In this document: positions 6,921 through 14,429 of the stretch, piece by piece
Numbering within the stretch: the stretch's first letter is position 1
Layout: each line of letters opens with the position of its first letter
Assembly: GCA_903887655.1 (NCBI GenBank)
Contig: CAISQQ010000240.1
Span: 1-17,213 of the forward strand
Reading direction: 5' to 3'
DNA length: 17,213 nucleotides
Source: an uncultured Burkholderiales bacterium
GTDB lineage: Bacteria > Pseudomonadota > Gammaproteobacteria > Burkholderiales > Burkholderiaceae_C
Notes under the pieces: model-generated
What the model was told of the DNA's origin: nothing
The model's database searches: none
Seen by the model: the letters and a program-made list of their open reading frames with translations, nothing else
Position numbers and translations under genes: made by a program

Positions 6921-7523
6921 TCAAGTGGCGCCTGCTGCTAAAAAACACGACAGGCTCGCCACCACGGTCAAGCGAAAGCGCAGCGTCAACCAGTGCTTGA
7001 GGCCCGCACTGGGGTAGGATTTTCTGTCGACGCCGTAAGCCACGATCAAGAGCAAACCCAGCAGTGGCAGTCCCGCATAGGCGGGCATCACCACACAGAG
7101 CCAGGACAAGAGGGGCAAACTCACCCCCCACACGAGGTGCAGCTGATTTTGCGCACTGCTTTGTTTAAAAACCACGCCCCAGTGAATGCCGCCTAAAAAA
7201 GAAGCAATGCTGGCTGCATAGGCCGTGAGCGCGATCGCCACAAAGGGGTGCAATGGATCGTCAACGAGCCAAAGTAAGAGCGGCAAGAGAACAAACGGCA
7301 GCAAACCGGCGTAGGACAGGCGCGAAATCCAGAGCTCACGCTCTGCCAGTTGCGCCTGTGTGTGGGACGAATGTTCGTGAGGGGCTTGCGCAACATGCGC
7401 CAATGCATCGGGCTTTGAATGCGCGTCAACGCTTACAGCCGCGGGCGATGGGTCTTGTGGGCGGTCGCTGGGAAATGCAGTCGGTGTGTTCATGGGCTCG
7501 CCGTGGCGTTGTGGGGGTGGCAT
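6921..7523 (-). CDS. DUF3429 family inner-membrane protein
   Basis: A protein of about 200 residues with a long hydrophilic, low-complexity N-terminus followed by several membrane segments (LLPFVLLPLLLWLV, IALTAYAASIASFLGG, LPLLSWLCVVMPAYAGLPLLGLLLI in part, and a C-terminal VVASLSCFLAAG). GGIHWGVVF and the DRKSYP-LRFRLT stretch match DUF3429 as I recall it. Function is unknown. The start is uncertain: ATG 7523 lies 4 bases after the dsbC stop, ATG 7493 gives a shorter protein, and ATG 7559 would overlap dsbC by 32 bases; none has a strong ribosome site. The tight spacing indicates an operon with dsbC and the M61 peptidase. Confidence 0.85.
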   Translation of the reverse strand: MPPPQRHGEPMNTPTAFPSDRPQDPSPAAVSVDAHSKPDALAHVAQAPHEHSSHTQAQLAERELWISRLSYAGLLPFVLLPLLLWLVDDPLHPFVAIALTAYAASIASFLGGIHWGVVFKQSSAQNQLHLVWGVSLPLLSWLCVVMPAYAGLPLLGLLLIVAYGVDRKSYPSAGLKHWLTLRFRLTVVASLSCFLAAGAT

Positions 7524-7527
7524 GTCT

Positions 7528-8286
7528 TTAGAATTTGCCCTCGGTGAGAAGGCGTTCAATTTGATTGGCGTTGATGGCGCCAGGCACTCGGGTGCCGTCT
7601 TGGGTGATCAGCGTGGGGGTGCCGTTGATTTTATGTTTTTTGCCAAATTCCACAACACGCTGCAAGGCTTGGGTGTCGCAGGCGGTGTTGTTCGCGCTGC
7701 CTGCACCACTGGCAGTGCTGGCAGAACTGGTATTGGGCAAGGTTTCTTTTTGCATCCAATCGGTCCACGTCTTGGCGCGGTCTTTGGCGCACCAAATCGT
7801 TTTGGCCTTGGCGATGGAGTCTTGTCCGAGCACGGGGTAGAGAAAGAGATGGACAGTGACGTTGTCGATTTTTTGCAAGTCTTTTTCGAACCGCTTGCAA
7901 TAGCCGCAATTGGGATCTTCAAAAATGGCCAATTGCCGCTTGCCGTTGCCATGCACCAAGGTGATGGAGTCCTTGAATGGCAGACCTCGAAAATCCACAG
8001 CGGTGAGCTTGTCCACGCGCTCCTCGGTGAGGTTGCGCCGCGTCTTGGTGTCGATCAAGCTGCCTTGAAAGAGGTAGCTCGCATCGGCGTCGGTGTAGTA
8101 GATTTCATCGCCTTCCACACGAACTTCAAATAGCCCGCTCATGGGCGCACGGGTGACTTCTTCAATTTTGGGAAATTGAGGGATGCGTTCCATTAAATTT
8201 TTCCGAATTTGTGCCTCTTGACCTTGGGCCTGTGCGGGGCTGAGCGTGCAGCAGCAAGTCAGGACCAGGAGGCTGATCAAGCGCAT
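7528..8286 (-). CDS. dsbC: Periplasmic disulfide isomerase DsbC
   Basis: With the start at 8286 this is a 252-residue precursor. It has a signal peptide (MRLISLLVLT..., cleavage near AQA at 18-20), an N-terminal dimerisation region (IRKNLMERIPQFPKIEEV, then YYTDADASYLFQGSLID) and a thioredoxin fold with active-site CGYC at 127-130 and the cis-proline loop GTPTL (222-226). Cys166 and Cys203 probably form the second structural disulfide, separated here by a Ser/Ala/Gly-rich insert (about 186-200). It reshuffles wrong disulfides in exported proteins and is normally kept reduced by DsbD. The frame is open to an ATG at 8424, but that would add a Pro/Ser-rich stretch before the signal peptide, so 8286 is preferred despite a weak ribosome site. 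Confidence 0.92.
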   Translation of the reverse strand: MRLISLLVLTCCCTLSPAQAQGQEAQIRKNLMERIPQFPKIEEVTRAPMSGLFEVRVEGDEIYYTDADASYLFQGSLIDTKTRRNLTEERVDKLTAVDFRGLPFKDSITLVHGNGKRQLAIFEDPNCGYCKRFEKDLQKIDNVTVHLFLYPVLGQDSIAKAKTIWCAKDRAKTWTDWMQKETLPNTSSASTASGAGSANNTACDTQALQRVVEFGKKHKINGTPTLITQDGTRVPGAINANQIERLLTEGKF

Positions 8287-8295
8287 GAGCTGTGC

Positions 8296-8312
8296 GCGCG
8301 GCCAAGCCGCGC
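8296..8312 (-). other. GC-rich hairpin just upstream of the preferred dsbC start
   Basis: GCGCGGC and GCCGCGC form a perfect 7-base stem with a 3-base loop, 9 bases upstream of ATG 8286, where a ribosome site would lie. If translation starts at 8286 it could limit initiation. If the longer start is used, this is simply coding sequence. Confidence 0.4.
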
Positions 8313-8506
8313 TCACCCAAGTGGTCAGAGGGGTGCTCAAGCCCACCACCCAGGGGGCCTGGGCTGAGGGCGTTGTGAGCGATGTTGGCGCGGGAGGGCT
8401 CGAAGGGGGTGGGAAGTGGTTCATGGCGTTCTTGGAGTTCGTGTCGAGAAAGGGGTCTGTGCCTGTGGCTGGGTCTGGAGTCTTGAGCGGCGCTCAGCAG
8501 TGACGC

Positions 8507-9700
8507 TCACCGCGCGAGCTCAAACGGATTGTGGTCGCTGCTGGCGCGCTCGATGAGAAAGTTCTTCATCCTAGGCCAGCGCTCCAAACTTGAAAATCCC
8601 CAGTTGCGCAGGCTCGCCAAGGCCGCGTTGGGATGGGCGAACAAGCGCTGCAGTCCGTCGCAGGCGAAGGCCACCGGGGCGATGGCGTGTTTGCGCTCTC
8701 GCTCATAGCGCCTGAGGGTGTGGGGGTCGTTGAGTCCACGCCAATAGGCGTTGCGCCGACTCTCGCGCAAGAGGGCGACCAAGCAGCTGGCATCGCCCAG
8801 CCCGGTGTTGAGCCCCATGCCGGCCAAGGGGTGAATGCGGTGGGCAGCGTCGCCCATCAGCGCCCAGGCTTGTTGGGCATTGAACTGCCCGGTCCAGTGG
8901 TCGGCTTGCGACAGGCTCAAAGGCCACACCTGAGGGGCACTCTCTACTGCGAGCGCGCCGAGTTGATGCTGGCTGGCCTGAGTCACGAGTTCGCTCAAGC
9001 TCGAGCGCTCTGTGTGTTGAAGCTCCAGGGCTTTGCCCGCCCCCATGGACCAGATCAATGACAGCGTGTTGTTCTTGGCACTGGCCACGGGCAAGAGCGC
9101 CAGCACTTCAGGGCCATCGTCGCCTTGAATGAACCATTGGTGCGCGATGTGTTGGTGGGGGTGCTCGCTCTCGACACGAGCGCTCAGGGCCATTTGGCCA
9201 TACGGTTTTTGCGTGAATTCCACCCCCAGGTCTTTGCGCGTTTGGCTCAGGCGACCTTCTGCGATCAGGGTCAACGGGGTTTGCCGATTCGCTGCGGCCT
9301 GGCTCGCCTCCTCTTCATTGAGCCACGTCAAGTTGGGCCAACGACGGCTGGCGTTGTGGAGTTCTTGCTCAATGGCCTGCGCTGGCACAATCCAGGCCAG
9401 GGGCGAGCCCTGGGTGGGGGACTGGAAGTTGAGCTCTGCGCCTTGGTCGGCCCAGACCTTCAGGCCCAGGAGCGGACAAATCGTGGAGGGTGAGGGCCAG
9501 CCTTCCACTTCATTGAGCCAGGCCTTGGACGCGGGATTGATGGCGTAGTAGCGGTTGTCTGGGGTTTGGGGCGTGCTCAGGGGGTGAGTCGCCCGGGCAG
9601 CGGTGATGGCCACTTTCAAGCGCGATTGCGACAAGCCCAAAGCCGCACTCAGGCCCACCGCACCGTGTCCTTTGATCAAAACGTCGAATGAATTGCTCAT
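8507..9700 (-). CDS. UbiH/UbiF/VisC-family FAD-dependent hydroxylase
   Basis: A 397-residue flavoprotein monooxygenase. The N-terminal dinucleotide motif GHGAVG (11-16) binds the FAD ADP part, and ALMGDAAHRIHPLAGMGLNTGLGD is the second FAD motif typical of ubiquinone hydroxylases (often HPLAGQGLN in relatives). Where relatives have a DG motif, this protein reads LIAEGRLSQTR, with Glu replacing Asp. The likely role is hydroxylation of the aromatic ring of a ubiquinone precursor, associated with the inner membrane; which ring carbon cannot be told. The ATG at 9700 is preferred over 9709 because a TACAAT -10 box (9713-9708) covers the latter. It leads the probable operon with dsbC, DUF3429 and M61, though 220 bases separate it from dsbC. 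Confidence 0.9.
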   Translation of the reverse strand: MSNSFDVLIKGHGAVGLSAALGLSQSRLKVAITAARATHPLSTPQTPDNRYYAINPASKAWLNEVEGWPSPSTICPLLGLKVWADQGAELNFQSPTQGSPLAWIVPAQAIEQELHNASRRWPNLTWLNEEEASQAAANRQTPLTLIAEGRLSQTRKDLGVEFTQKPYGQMALSARVESEHPHQHIAHQWFIQGDDGPEVLALLPVASAKNNTLSLIWSMGAGKALELQHTERSSLSELVTQASQHQLGALAVESAPQVWPLSLSQADHWTGQFNAQQAWALMGDAAHRIHPLAGMGLNTGLGDASCLVALLRESRRNAYWRGLNDPHTLRRYERERKHAIAPVAFACDGLQRLFAHPNAALASLRNWGFSSLERWPRMKNFLIERASSDHNPFELAR

Positions 9701-9707
9701 GGCTTGC

Positions 9708-9713
9708 ATTGTA
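9708..9713 (-). promoter_or_regulatory. Probable -10 box of the UbiH-family gene
   Basis: TACAAT on the - strand, followed by G, lies only 7 bases before ATG 9700. The usual distance from -10 box to transcription start would put the first transcribed base at or within a base or two of the start codon, implying a leaderless or nearly leaderless mRNA. No clear TTGACA lies 17 bases upstream. Confidence 0.5.
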
Positions 9714-9920
9714 GGTCGAAGAGGACCGAGATGGGGTGGGTTCGAGTGGGGCCGAAGTTGTGAGTGCTCGGGACTCCTGAGCCTGTCTCACACCTGTGGG
9801 GGGCGTCAGCCCACGTCAAAATGTCCCATCAAACCCCCATTGAACCCAGGTCGACTCCAGCCATGCTCGGGTGTTCAGTACCCATTCGGGTGGGTGAGAG
9901 TAGCGTGTGCTCGCTCAAAT

Positions 9921-9926
9921 TACAAT
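9921..9926 (+). promoter_or_regulatory. Probable -10 box of ychF
   Basis: TACAAT followed by G, 80 bases before the ychF ATG. The -35 region is poor. The same heptamer is found at three other intergenic sites in the window, which supports the call. Confidence 0.5.
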
Positions 9927-9944
9927 GGCGACTGTCAACCTCCT

Positions 9945-9979
9945 AGCCCCTCGGCTTGGGCGAGAGCCTTTGGGGTGCT
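9945..9979 (+). other. Hairpin in the predicted ychF leader RNA
   Basis: AGCCCC (9945-9950) can pair with GGG-T-GCT (9973-9979, bulged T), enclosing an inner GGCT/AGCC stem (9953-9956 with 9965-9968). No T run follows, so it is not an intrinsic terminator. It may only stabilise the leader. Confidence 0.3.
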
Positions 9980-10006
9980 GTGAGCGATTAACGATGAAGG
10001 ACCGAT

Positions 10007-11101
10007 ATGAGTTTGAAATGTGGCATTGTGGGCTTGCCCAATGTGGGCAAATCCACCCTTTTTAATGCGTTGACCAAAGCCGGTATCGCCGCAGAGAATT
10101 ATCCGTTTTGCACCATCGAGCCCAATGTGGGCATTGTGGAGGTGCCCGATCCAAGGCTGCAAAGCTTGGCCAAACTCATCGAGCCCGAACGGGTGGTGTG
10201 TGCCATTGTGGAGTTTGTTGACATCGCCGGATTGGTCGCGGGCGCGAGCCAAGGCGAGGGTTTGGGAAACCAGTTCTTGGCCCACATCCGTGAGACCGAT
10301 GCGATTGTGAACGTGGTGCGATGTTTCGAAGACGACAATGTGATCCACGTTGCGGGCAAGGTCGACCCGATTGCGGACATCGAGGTGATCCAAACCGAGT
10401 TGTGCCTGGCCGATTTGTCCACTGTCGAGAAAAGTATCCAGCGCTACACCAAGGCCACCAAATCGGGCACTGACAAAGAGGCCGTGAAGATTTTGGCGGT
10501 GTTGCAGCGCTGCCAAGCCGTGCTCAATGAGGCCAAACCAGTTCGTGCCTTGTCCTTGAGTGACGACGAGGCGGTGCTGCTCAAGCCGTTTTGCTTGATC
10601 ACCGCCAAGCAAGCGATGTTCGTGGCCAATGTGAGCGAGGACGGTTTTGACAACAACCCCTTGTTGGAGAAATTGAAAACCTATGCTCAGGGCCAAAGCG
10701 CGCCTGTGGTGGCGATTTGCGCCAAGATGGAGGCTGAGATGGCCGACATGAGTGATGAGGACCGCTTGATGTTTTTGCAGGAGATGGGGCAAGATGAGCC
10801 CGGGCTGAACCGCCTGATCCGCTCGGCCTTTACGCTGTTGGGGCTACAGACTTACTTCACCGCTGGCGTCAAAGAGGTGCGGGCTTGGACCATCCACATC
10901 GGTGACACCGCGCCACAAGCTGCAGGGGTGATTCATGGCGACTTTGAACGCGGCTTTATCCGCGCGCAAACCATTGCTTACGAAGACTTCATCGCCTGCA
11001 AAGGCGAGCAAGGCGCCAAGGAGGCTGGGAAGATGCGCTCCGAGGGCAAAGAGTATGTGGTGAAGGATGGCGACGTGATGAACTTCTTGTTCAACGTCTA
11101 A
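10007..11101 (+). CDS. ychF: YchF/OLA1-type P-loop NTPase
   Basis: A 364-residue translation-associated NTPase of the Obg-related family, close to the usual 363. GLPNVGKST (8-16) is the P-loop; the switch region has PFCTIEPNVG; DIAG lies in the G3 motif; and NVSE (in FVANVSEDGF) stands in for the GTP-specificity NKxD motif, as expected for YchF, which prefers ATP. A coiled-coil region is followed by a TGS domain near the C-terminus (TYFTAGVKEVRAWTI, HGDFERGFIRAQ). It interacts with ribosomes and in E. coli is linked to the oxidative-stress response. The ATG is preceded by AAGGA at good spacing. It stands alone on the + strand. Confidence 0.98.
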   Translation: MSLKCGIVGLPNVGKSTLFNALTKAGIAAENYPFCTIEPNVGIVEVPDPRLQSLAKLIEPERVVCAIVEFVDIAGLVAGASQGEGLGNQFLAHIRETDAIVNVVRCFEDDNVIHVAGKVDPIADIEVIQTELCLADLSTVEKSIQRYTKATKSGTDKEAVKILAVLQRCQAVLNEAKPVRALSLSDDEAVLLKPFCLITAKQAMFVANVSEDGFDNNPLLEKLKTYAQGQSAPVVAICAKMEAEMADMSDEDRLMFLQEMGQDEPGLNRLIRSAFTLLGLQTYFTAGVKEVRAWTIHIGDTAPQAAGVIHGDFERGFIRAQTIAYEDFIACKGEQGAKEAGKMRSEGKEYVVKDGDVMNFLFNV

Positions 11102-11192
11102 GGGCCACGCTGGCTGGCTGCTGGGCCCTCGTGCTCAGCACCGTCACCACACCACCCCCGCTTCCAACCCTCAGAGCTCGCACTCCACGGCC

Positions 11193-11227
11193 CACCCCCT
11201 CGCATCGCCTGTGGGGGTGAATATTTT
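11193..11227 (+). terminator. Possible ychF terminator
   Basis: CACCCCC (11193-11199) and GGGGGTG (11213-11219) form a perfect 7-base stem with a 13-base loop, followed by AATATTTT. It lies about 90 bases after the ychF stop, and the T tract is imperfect. Confidence 0.35.
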
Positions 11228-11258
11228 GGGGCCGGCGAGAAAGAGCGCTCAGTTTGGA

Positions 11259-11264
11259 TACAAT
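11259..11264 (+). promoter_or_regulatory. Probable -10 box for the dusB-fis operon
   Basis: TACAAT followed by G, one base from the sigma-70 consensus. A second candidate, TATAAA, lies at 11270-11275. Neither has a good -35 box. The predicted leader would be about 155 bases. Confidence 0.4.
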
Positions 11265-11428
11265 GATGCTATAAATTTAAGCAACTGGGTGTCCACAGAC
11301 TCGGCCCTTTTGTCTTTTTCTCCAATGAGAAACTCTTATCTTTTTTATTCGACAGTTTTTTTGCAATGCGATGGGGTTTTGAACGCCATGTCTTTGTGGT
11401 CTATTTTTGTAAAACTTGATTTCATTGC

Positions 11429-12460
11429 ATGAAAATCGGTCCCTATTCTTTGCCCAACCGCATCTTTGTGGCGCCGATGGCGGGCGTGACCGATCGGCCG
11501 TTTCGCGTTTTGTGCCGACAACTGGGCGCAGGCTATGCGGTGAGTGAGATGGTGACCTCCAAGCGTGAGCTCTGGACGTCACTCAAGACCTCCAGGCGCA
11601 CCGATCACACGGGAGAGGCGGGCCCCATTGCTGTGCAAATTGCAGGCACACAGGCCCAGGAGATGGCGCAAGCCGCGCTCTACAACTTGGAGCGTGGCGC
11701 GCAAATTATCGACATCAACATGGGCTGTCCCGCCAAAAAGGTGTGCGACCGTTGGGCGGGCTCTGCCCTCATGCGAGATGAGCCTTTGGCCATCGAGATC
11801 ATGCGCGAGGTGGTGCGCGTGTGTGAACCCCAGGGGGTGCCGGTGACTTTGAAGATGCGAACCGGGTGGTGCGCGCAATCGCAAAACGCGGTGAGTTTGG
11901 CCAAAGCGGCCGAGGACTCGGGCATTCAAATGCTCACGGTACATGGGAGAACGCGCGAGCAGCGGTTTTCAGGCGCTGCCGAGTACGACATCATTCAAGC
12001 GGTGAAGGCGGCCGTGTCCATTCCCGTGGTGGCCAATGGGGACATCGATTCTCCGCAAAAAGCCCGCCAAGTGCTCCTTGACACCCAGGCCGATGCCGTC
12101 ATGGTCGGCCGTGCAGCGCAGGGCAGGCCCTGGATTTTTCGTGAAATTGATCACTATTTGACCCACGGTGTGCCCTTGAAGCCGCCCCCAGTCTTGGAGG
12201 TCAAGGACTGGTTGATGGCCCATTTGCTGTCTCATTACGAACTCTATGGCGACGAGATGGGGGTGAGGTCTGCGCGCAAGCACGTGGGCTGGTATATCAA
12301 ACCCTTGAGAGGCGAGGAGACGTTTCGTCAGACCTTCAATCGCATCGAGAACCCCCAAGAACAAATGGCCACCTTGGCCGATTATTTGGATGAATTGGCC
12401 TGTGACACGCCGCTTTGGCCCAGTCACCAGCCCTATTGTGAGACGGATCGACTTCAATGA
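11429..12460 (+). CDS. dusB: tRNA-dihydrouridine synthase B
   Basis: A 343-residue FMN enzyme that reduces specific uridines in tRNA to dihydrouridine. The sequence tracks E. coli DusB closely from the first residue (MKIGPYSLPNR versus MRIGQYQLRNR), which fixes the start. Cys100 in NMGCPAKKV is the catalytic acid; VAPMAGVTDRPFR and GRAAQGRPWIFREI are the FMN- and phosphate-binding parts. No Shine-Dalgarno sequence is visible in the bases before the ATG. The last four bases overlap the fis start (ATGA), so the two are translationally coupled, the same gene pair as the E. coli dusB-fis operon. Confidence 0.97.
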   Translation: MKIGPYSLPNRIFVAPMAGVTDRPFRVLCRQLGAGYAVSEMVTSKRELWTSLKTSRRTDHTGEAGPIAVQIAGTQAQEMAQAALYNLERGAQIIDINMGCPAKKVCDRWAGSALMRDEPLAIEIMREVVRVCEPQGVPVTLKMRTGWCAQSQNAVSLAKAAEDSGIQMLTVHGRTREQRFSGAAEYDIIQAVKAAVSIPVVANGDIDSPQKARQVLLDTQADAVMVGRAAQGRPWIFREIDHYLTHGVPLKPPPVLEVKDWLMAHLLSHYELYGDEMGVRSARKHVGWYIKPLRGEETFRQTFNRIENPQEQMATLADYLDELACDTPLWPSHQPYCETDRLQ

Positions 12461-12690
12461 GTAAAAAACAGATACAAGACGCTGTGCGCGTGAGCATGGA
12501 GAGTTACTTCAAAGATTTGCGCGGGACCGAGCCTGACAACTTGCACGAGATGCTGGTGGGTGTGGTGGAAAAACCATTGCTTGAAATCGTCATGCGCCAC
12601 GCGCAGGGCAACCAATCGAAGGCCGCTGTGTGGTTGGGTTTGAACCGAAATACCTTGCGAAAGAAATTGGTGCACCACAAATTGGTGTGA
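12457..12690 (+). CDS. fis: Fis family DNA-binding protein
   Basis: A 77-residue protein; most of its length is the Fis helix-turn-helix. The C-terminal half (GNQSKAAVWLGLNRNTLRKKL) matches the E. coli Fis DNA-recognition region. It is shorter than E. coli Fis (98) because the N-terminal arm, which contacts recombinases and RNA polymerase, is reduced; this is usual for betaproteobacterial Fis-like proteins. The likely role is nucleoid organisation and growth-phase regulation. It starts inside the dusB stop by a 4-base overlap, so its level may follow dusB translation. Confidence 0.95.
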   Translation: MSKKQIQDAVRVSMESYFKDLRGTEPDNLHEMLVGVVEKPLLEIVMRHAQGNQSKAAVWLGLNRNTLRKKLVHHKLV

Positions 12691-12824
12691 TGCCTTCAAG
12701 CGCAAAAAATCCCACGAGCGTCCGATGACGCCGCCTCGCTTGCCTCCAGAGCGGCCCGCATTGCTGGGCTTGTCCTCCAACCGCTTGGCCACTTTGGCCG
12801 GGCAACCTAAGAAGAAAGTCAACC

Positions 12825-14414
12825 ATGCACGCTTTGCTGTCCGTCTCTGATAAAACGGGGCTCATCGAGCTCGCCGAGGTCTTGCACCGTGCCGGCGTCA
12901 AGCTCATCTCGACAGGGGGGAGTGCGGCCTTGATTGCCAGCAAGGGACTGCCCGTGATCGAGATTGCTGACTGGACGGGTAGCCCCGAGATGCTCGACGG
13001 TCGCGTGAAGACCTTGCACCCCAAAGTGCACGCAGGGCTCTTGGCGCGGCAAGACTGGCCTGAGCACGTGAGCACGCTCGAGCGCCATGGCATGAAGGCC
13101 ATTGATATTTTGGTGGTCAACTTGTATCCCTTTGAGCAAACCGTGGCCCAGCCTGGCTGCACCCTGGAGAGCGCCATCGAGCAAATTGACATCGGCGGCC
13201 CGGCCATGGTGAGGTCAGCGGCCAAGAACTGGCGAGATGTCGCGGTCCTCACCGATCCAGCCCAATACCCGGCCTTCATCGAGGAGTTTGCCGTGCACCA
13301 GCGCGTGAGCCAAGAGAGCAAGTTCAAACTCGCGCAGGCCGCCTTCAATCGCATCAGCCAATACGATGGCGCCATCTCCCAGTACCTTTCTGCTCAACAA
13401 ATGGGTGGTGAGCCGGCGGTTTTTCCTGAACAATGGAATGCGCAGTTTGTGAAGCTTCAAGATCTCCGCTATGGGGAAAATCCTCACCAAAGTGCCGCGT
13501 TTTACCGCGATCTGCACCCGGCAGCCGGCACACTGGCCACTGCCCATCAGCTCCAAGGCAAGGCCTTGTCATACAACAACATTGCCGACGCCGATGCCGC
13601 TCTCGAGTGTGTCAAGAGTTTCGCAGGCGTGGGCTGCTGTGTGATTGTCAAACACGCCAACCCGTGCGGGGTGGGCTTGCACGAGACGGCCTTGGGGGCC
13701 TATCAAAAGGCCTTCAAAACCGATCCCACCTCTGCCTTTGGCGGCATCATTGCCTTTGACCGTGAGGTCGATGCGGCCACCGCTCAGTCGCTCGTGCAGC
13801 AATTCATGGAGGTCTTGATGGCGCCGTCTTTCACGCCCGAGGCGCTTACCCTGCTCAGTGGCAAGGCCAACGTGCGCGTCTTGCAAGTGGCGTTGCCTGT
13901 GCCACCCAAGCAGCCCGAGCTCCCGAGCGAGCCGCTTAGCCCCATGGTGCATTGGGACTACAAGCGTGTGGGTGGCGGCATGCTGGTGCAAACCGCTGAT
14001 TTGAGCGCGGTCGACGAGTCGCTCTTCAAGGTGGTCACCCACCGCCAGCCAAGCGCTCAGGAGTACCAAGATTTGCTCTTTGCGTGGCGCGTGGCGCAGT
14101 TCGTCAAAAGCAATGCCATTGTTTATTGCAAAGACGGCATGACCTTGGGTGTGGGGGCAGGACAGATGAGTCGACTGGACTCCGCGCGCATTGCCAGCAT
14201 CAAAGCGCAAGCCGCCCAGCTCTCCCTAGAGGGCTCGGTGGTGGCGAGCGACGCCTTCTTTCCCTTCAGAGACGGCTTGGACGTGTTGATTCAAGCCGGT
14301 GCACGCGCTGTCATTCAACCCGGGGGCTCCATGCGCGACGCCGAAGTGATCGATGCGGCCAATGAGCAAAACGTGGCGATGGTGTTCACCCAAGTCAGGC
14401 ACTTCCGGCATTGA
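12825..14414 (+). CDS. purH: Bifunctional AICAR transformylase/IMP cyclohydrolase
   Basis: A 529-residue enzyme for the last two steps of purine synthesis: formylation of AICAR by 10-formyl-THF, then ring closure to IMP. The N-terminal MGS-like domain (LLSVSDKTG, STGGSA, LDGRVKTLHPKVHAGLL) is the cyclohydrolase. The C-terminal transformylase has KHANPCGVG with the catalytic Lys276-His277 pair, SAFGGIIAFDREV, and FVKSNAIVYCKDG. Length and motifs are complete. The start gives the usual short N-terminus, with AGAAG upstream. It lies 134 bases after fis; a 41-residue frame in that gap (12725-12850) is probably chance. It converges on hemL with only 15 bases between. Confidence 0.98.
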   Translation: MHALLSVSDKTGLIELAEVLHRAGVKLISTGGSAALIASKGLPVIEIADWTGSPEMLDGRVKTLHPKVHAGLLARQDWPEHVSTLERHGMKAIDILVVNLYPFEQTVAQPGCTLESAIEQIDIGGPAMVRSAAKNWRDVAVLTDPAQYPAFIEEFAVHQRVSQESKFKLAQAAFNRISQYDGAISQYLSAQQMGGEPAVFPEQWNAQFVKLQDLRYGENPHQSAAFYRDLHPAAGTLATAHQLQGKALSYNNIADADAALECVKSFAGVGCCVIVKHANPCGVGLHETALGAYQKAFKTDPTSAFGGIIAFDREVDAATAQSLVQQFMEVLMAPSFTPEALTLLSGKANVRVLQVALPVPPKQPELPSEPLSPMVHWDYKRVGGGMLVQTADLSAVDESLFKVVTHRQPSAQEYQDLLFAWRVAQFVKSNAIVYCKDGMTLGVGAGQMSRLDSARIASIKAQAAQLSLEGSVVASDAFFPFRDGLDVLIQAGARAVIQPGGSMRDAEVIDAANEQNVAMVFTQVRHFRH

Positions 14415-14429
14415 CGGGTGGGGTGAATC

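Larger units (their letters stand above)
9714..10006. other. Divergent intergenic region between the UbiH-like gene and ychF
   Basis: About 300 bases with no supported gene. It holds a candidate -10 box for each flanking gene (TACAAT in opposite directions), a small hairpin ACCCA-TTCGGG-TGGGT at about 9880-9896, and a leader hairpin before ychF. The remainder is G-rich and shows nothing I recognise. Confidence 0.6.
11102..11428 (+). other. Intergenic region and AT-rich leader before dusB
   Basis: 327 bases with no supported gene. The first half is C-rich, with a possible ychF terminator. The second half (about 11259-11428) is clearly richer in A and T than the surrounding genes. It carries TACAAT (11259-11264) and TATAAA (11270-11275) hexamers, a small stem TTTCTC-CAAT-GAGAAA (11317-11332) and a T run near 11340. 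A 73-residue open frame across it (11211-11432) does not resemble a protein. The long leader might carry regulation of the dusB-fis operon. Confidence 0.5.

Noticed and set aside
11259..11290. Dispersed intergenic repeat known from Comamonadaceae (GATGCTAT-type)
   Set aside because: Only a short GATGCTATAAATTTAA stretch is similar; the conserved GCTTGCGC part is missing.
11211..11432. A 73-residue frame before dusB
   Set aside because: It crosses promoter-like AT-rich DNA, has odd composition and no ribosome site; more likely leader than gene.
12725..12850. A 41-residue frame between fis and purH
   Set aside because: Pro/Arg-rich, overlaps the purH start in another frame, no ribosome site seen; probably chance.
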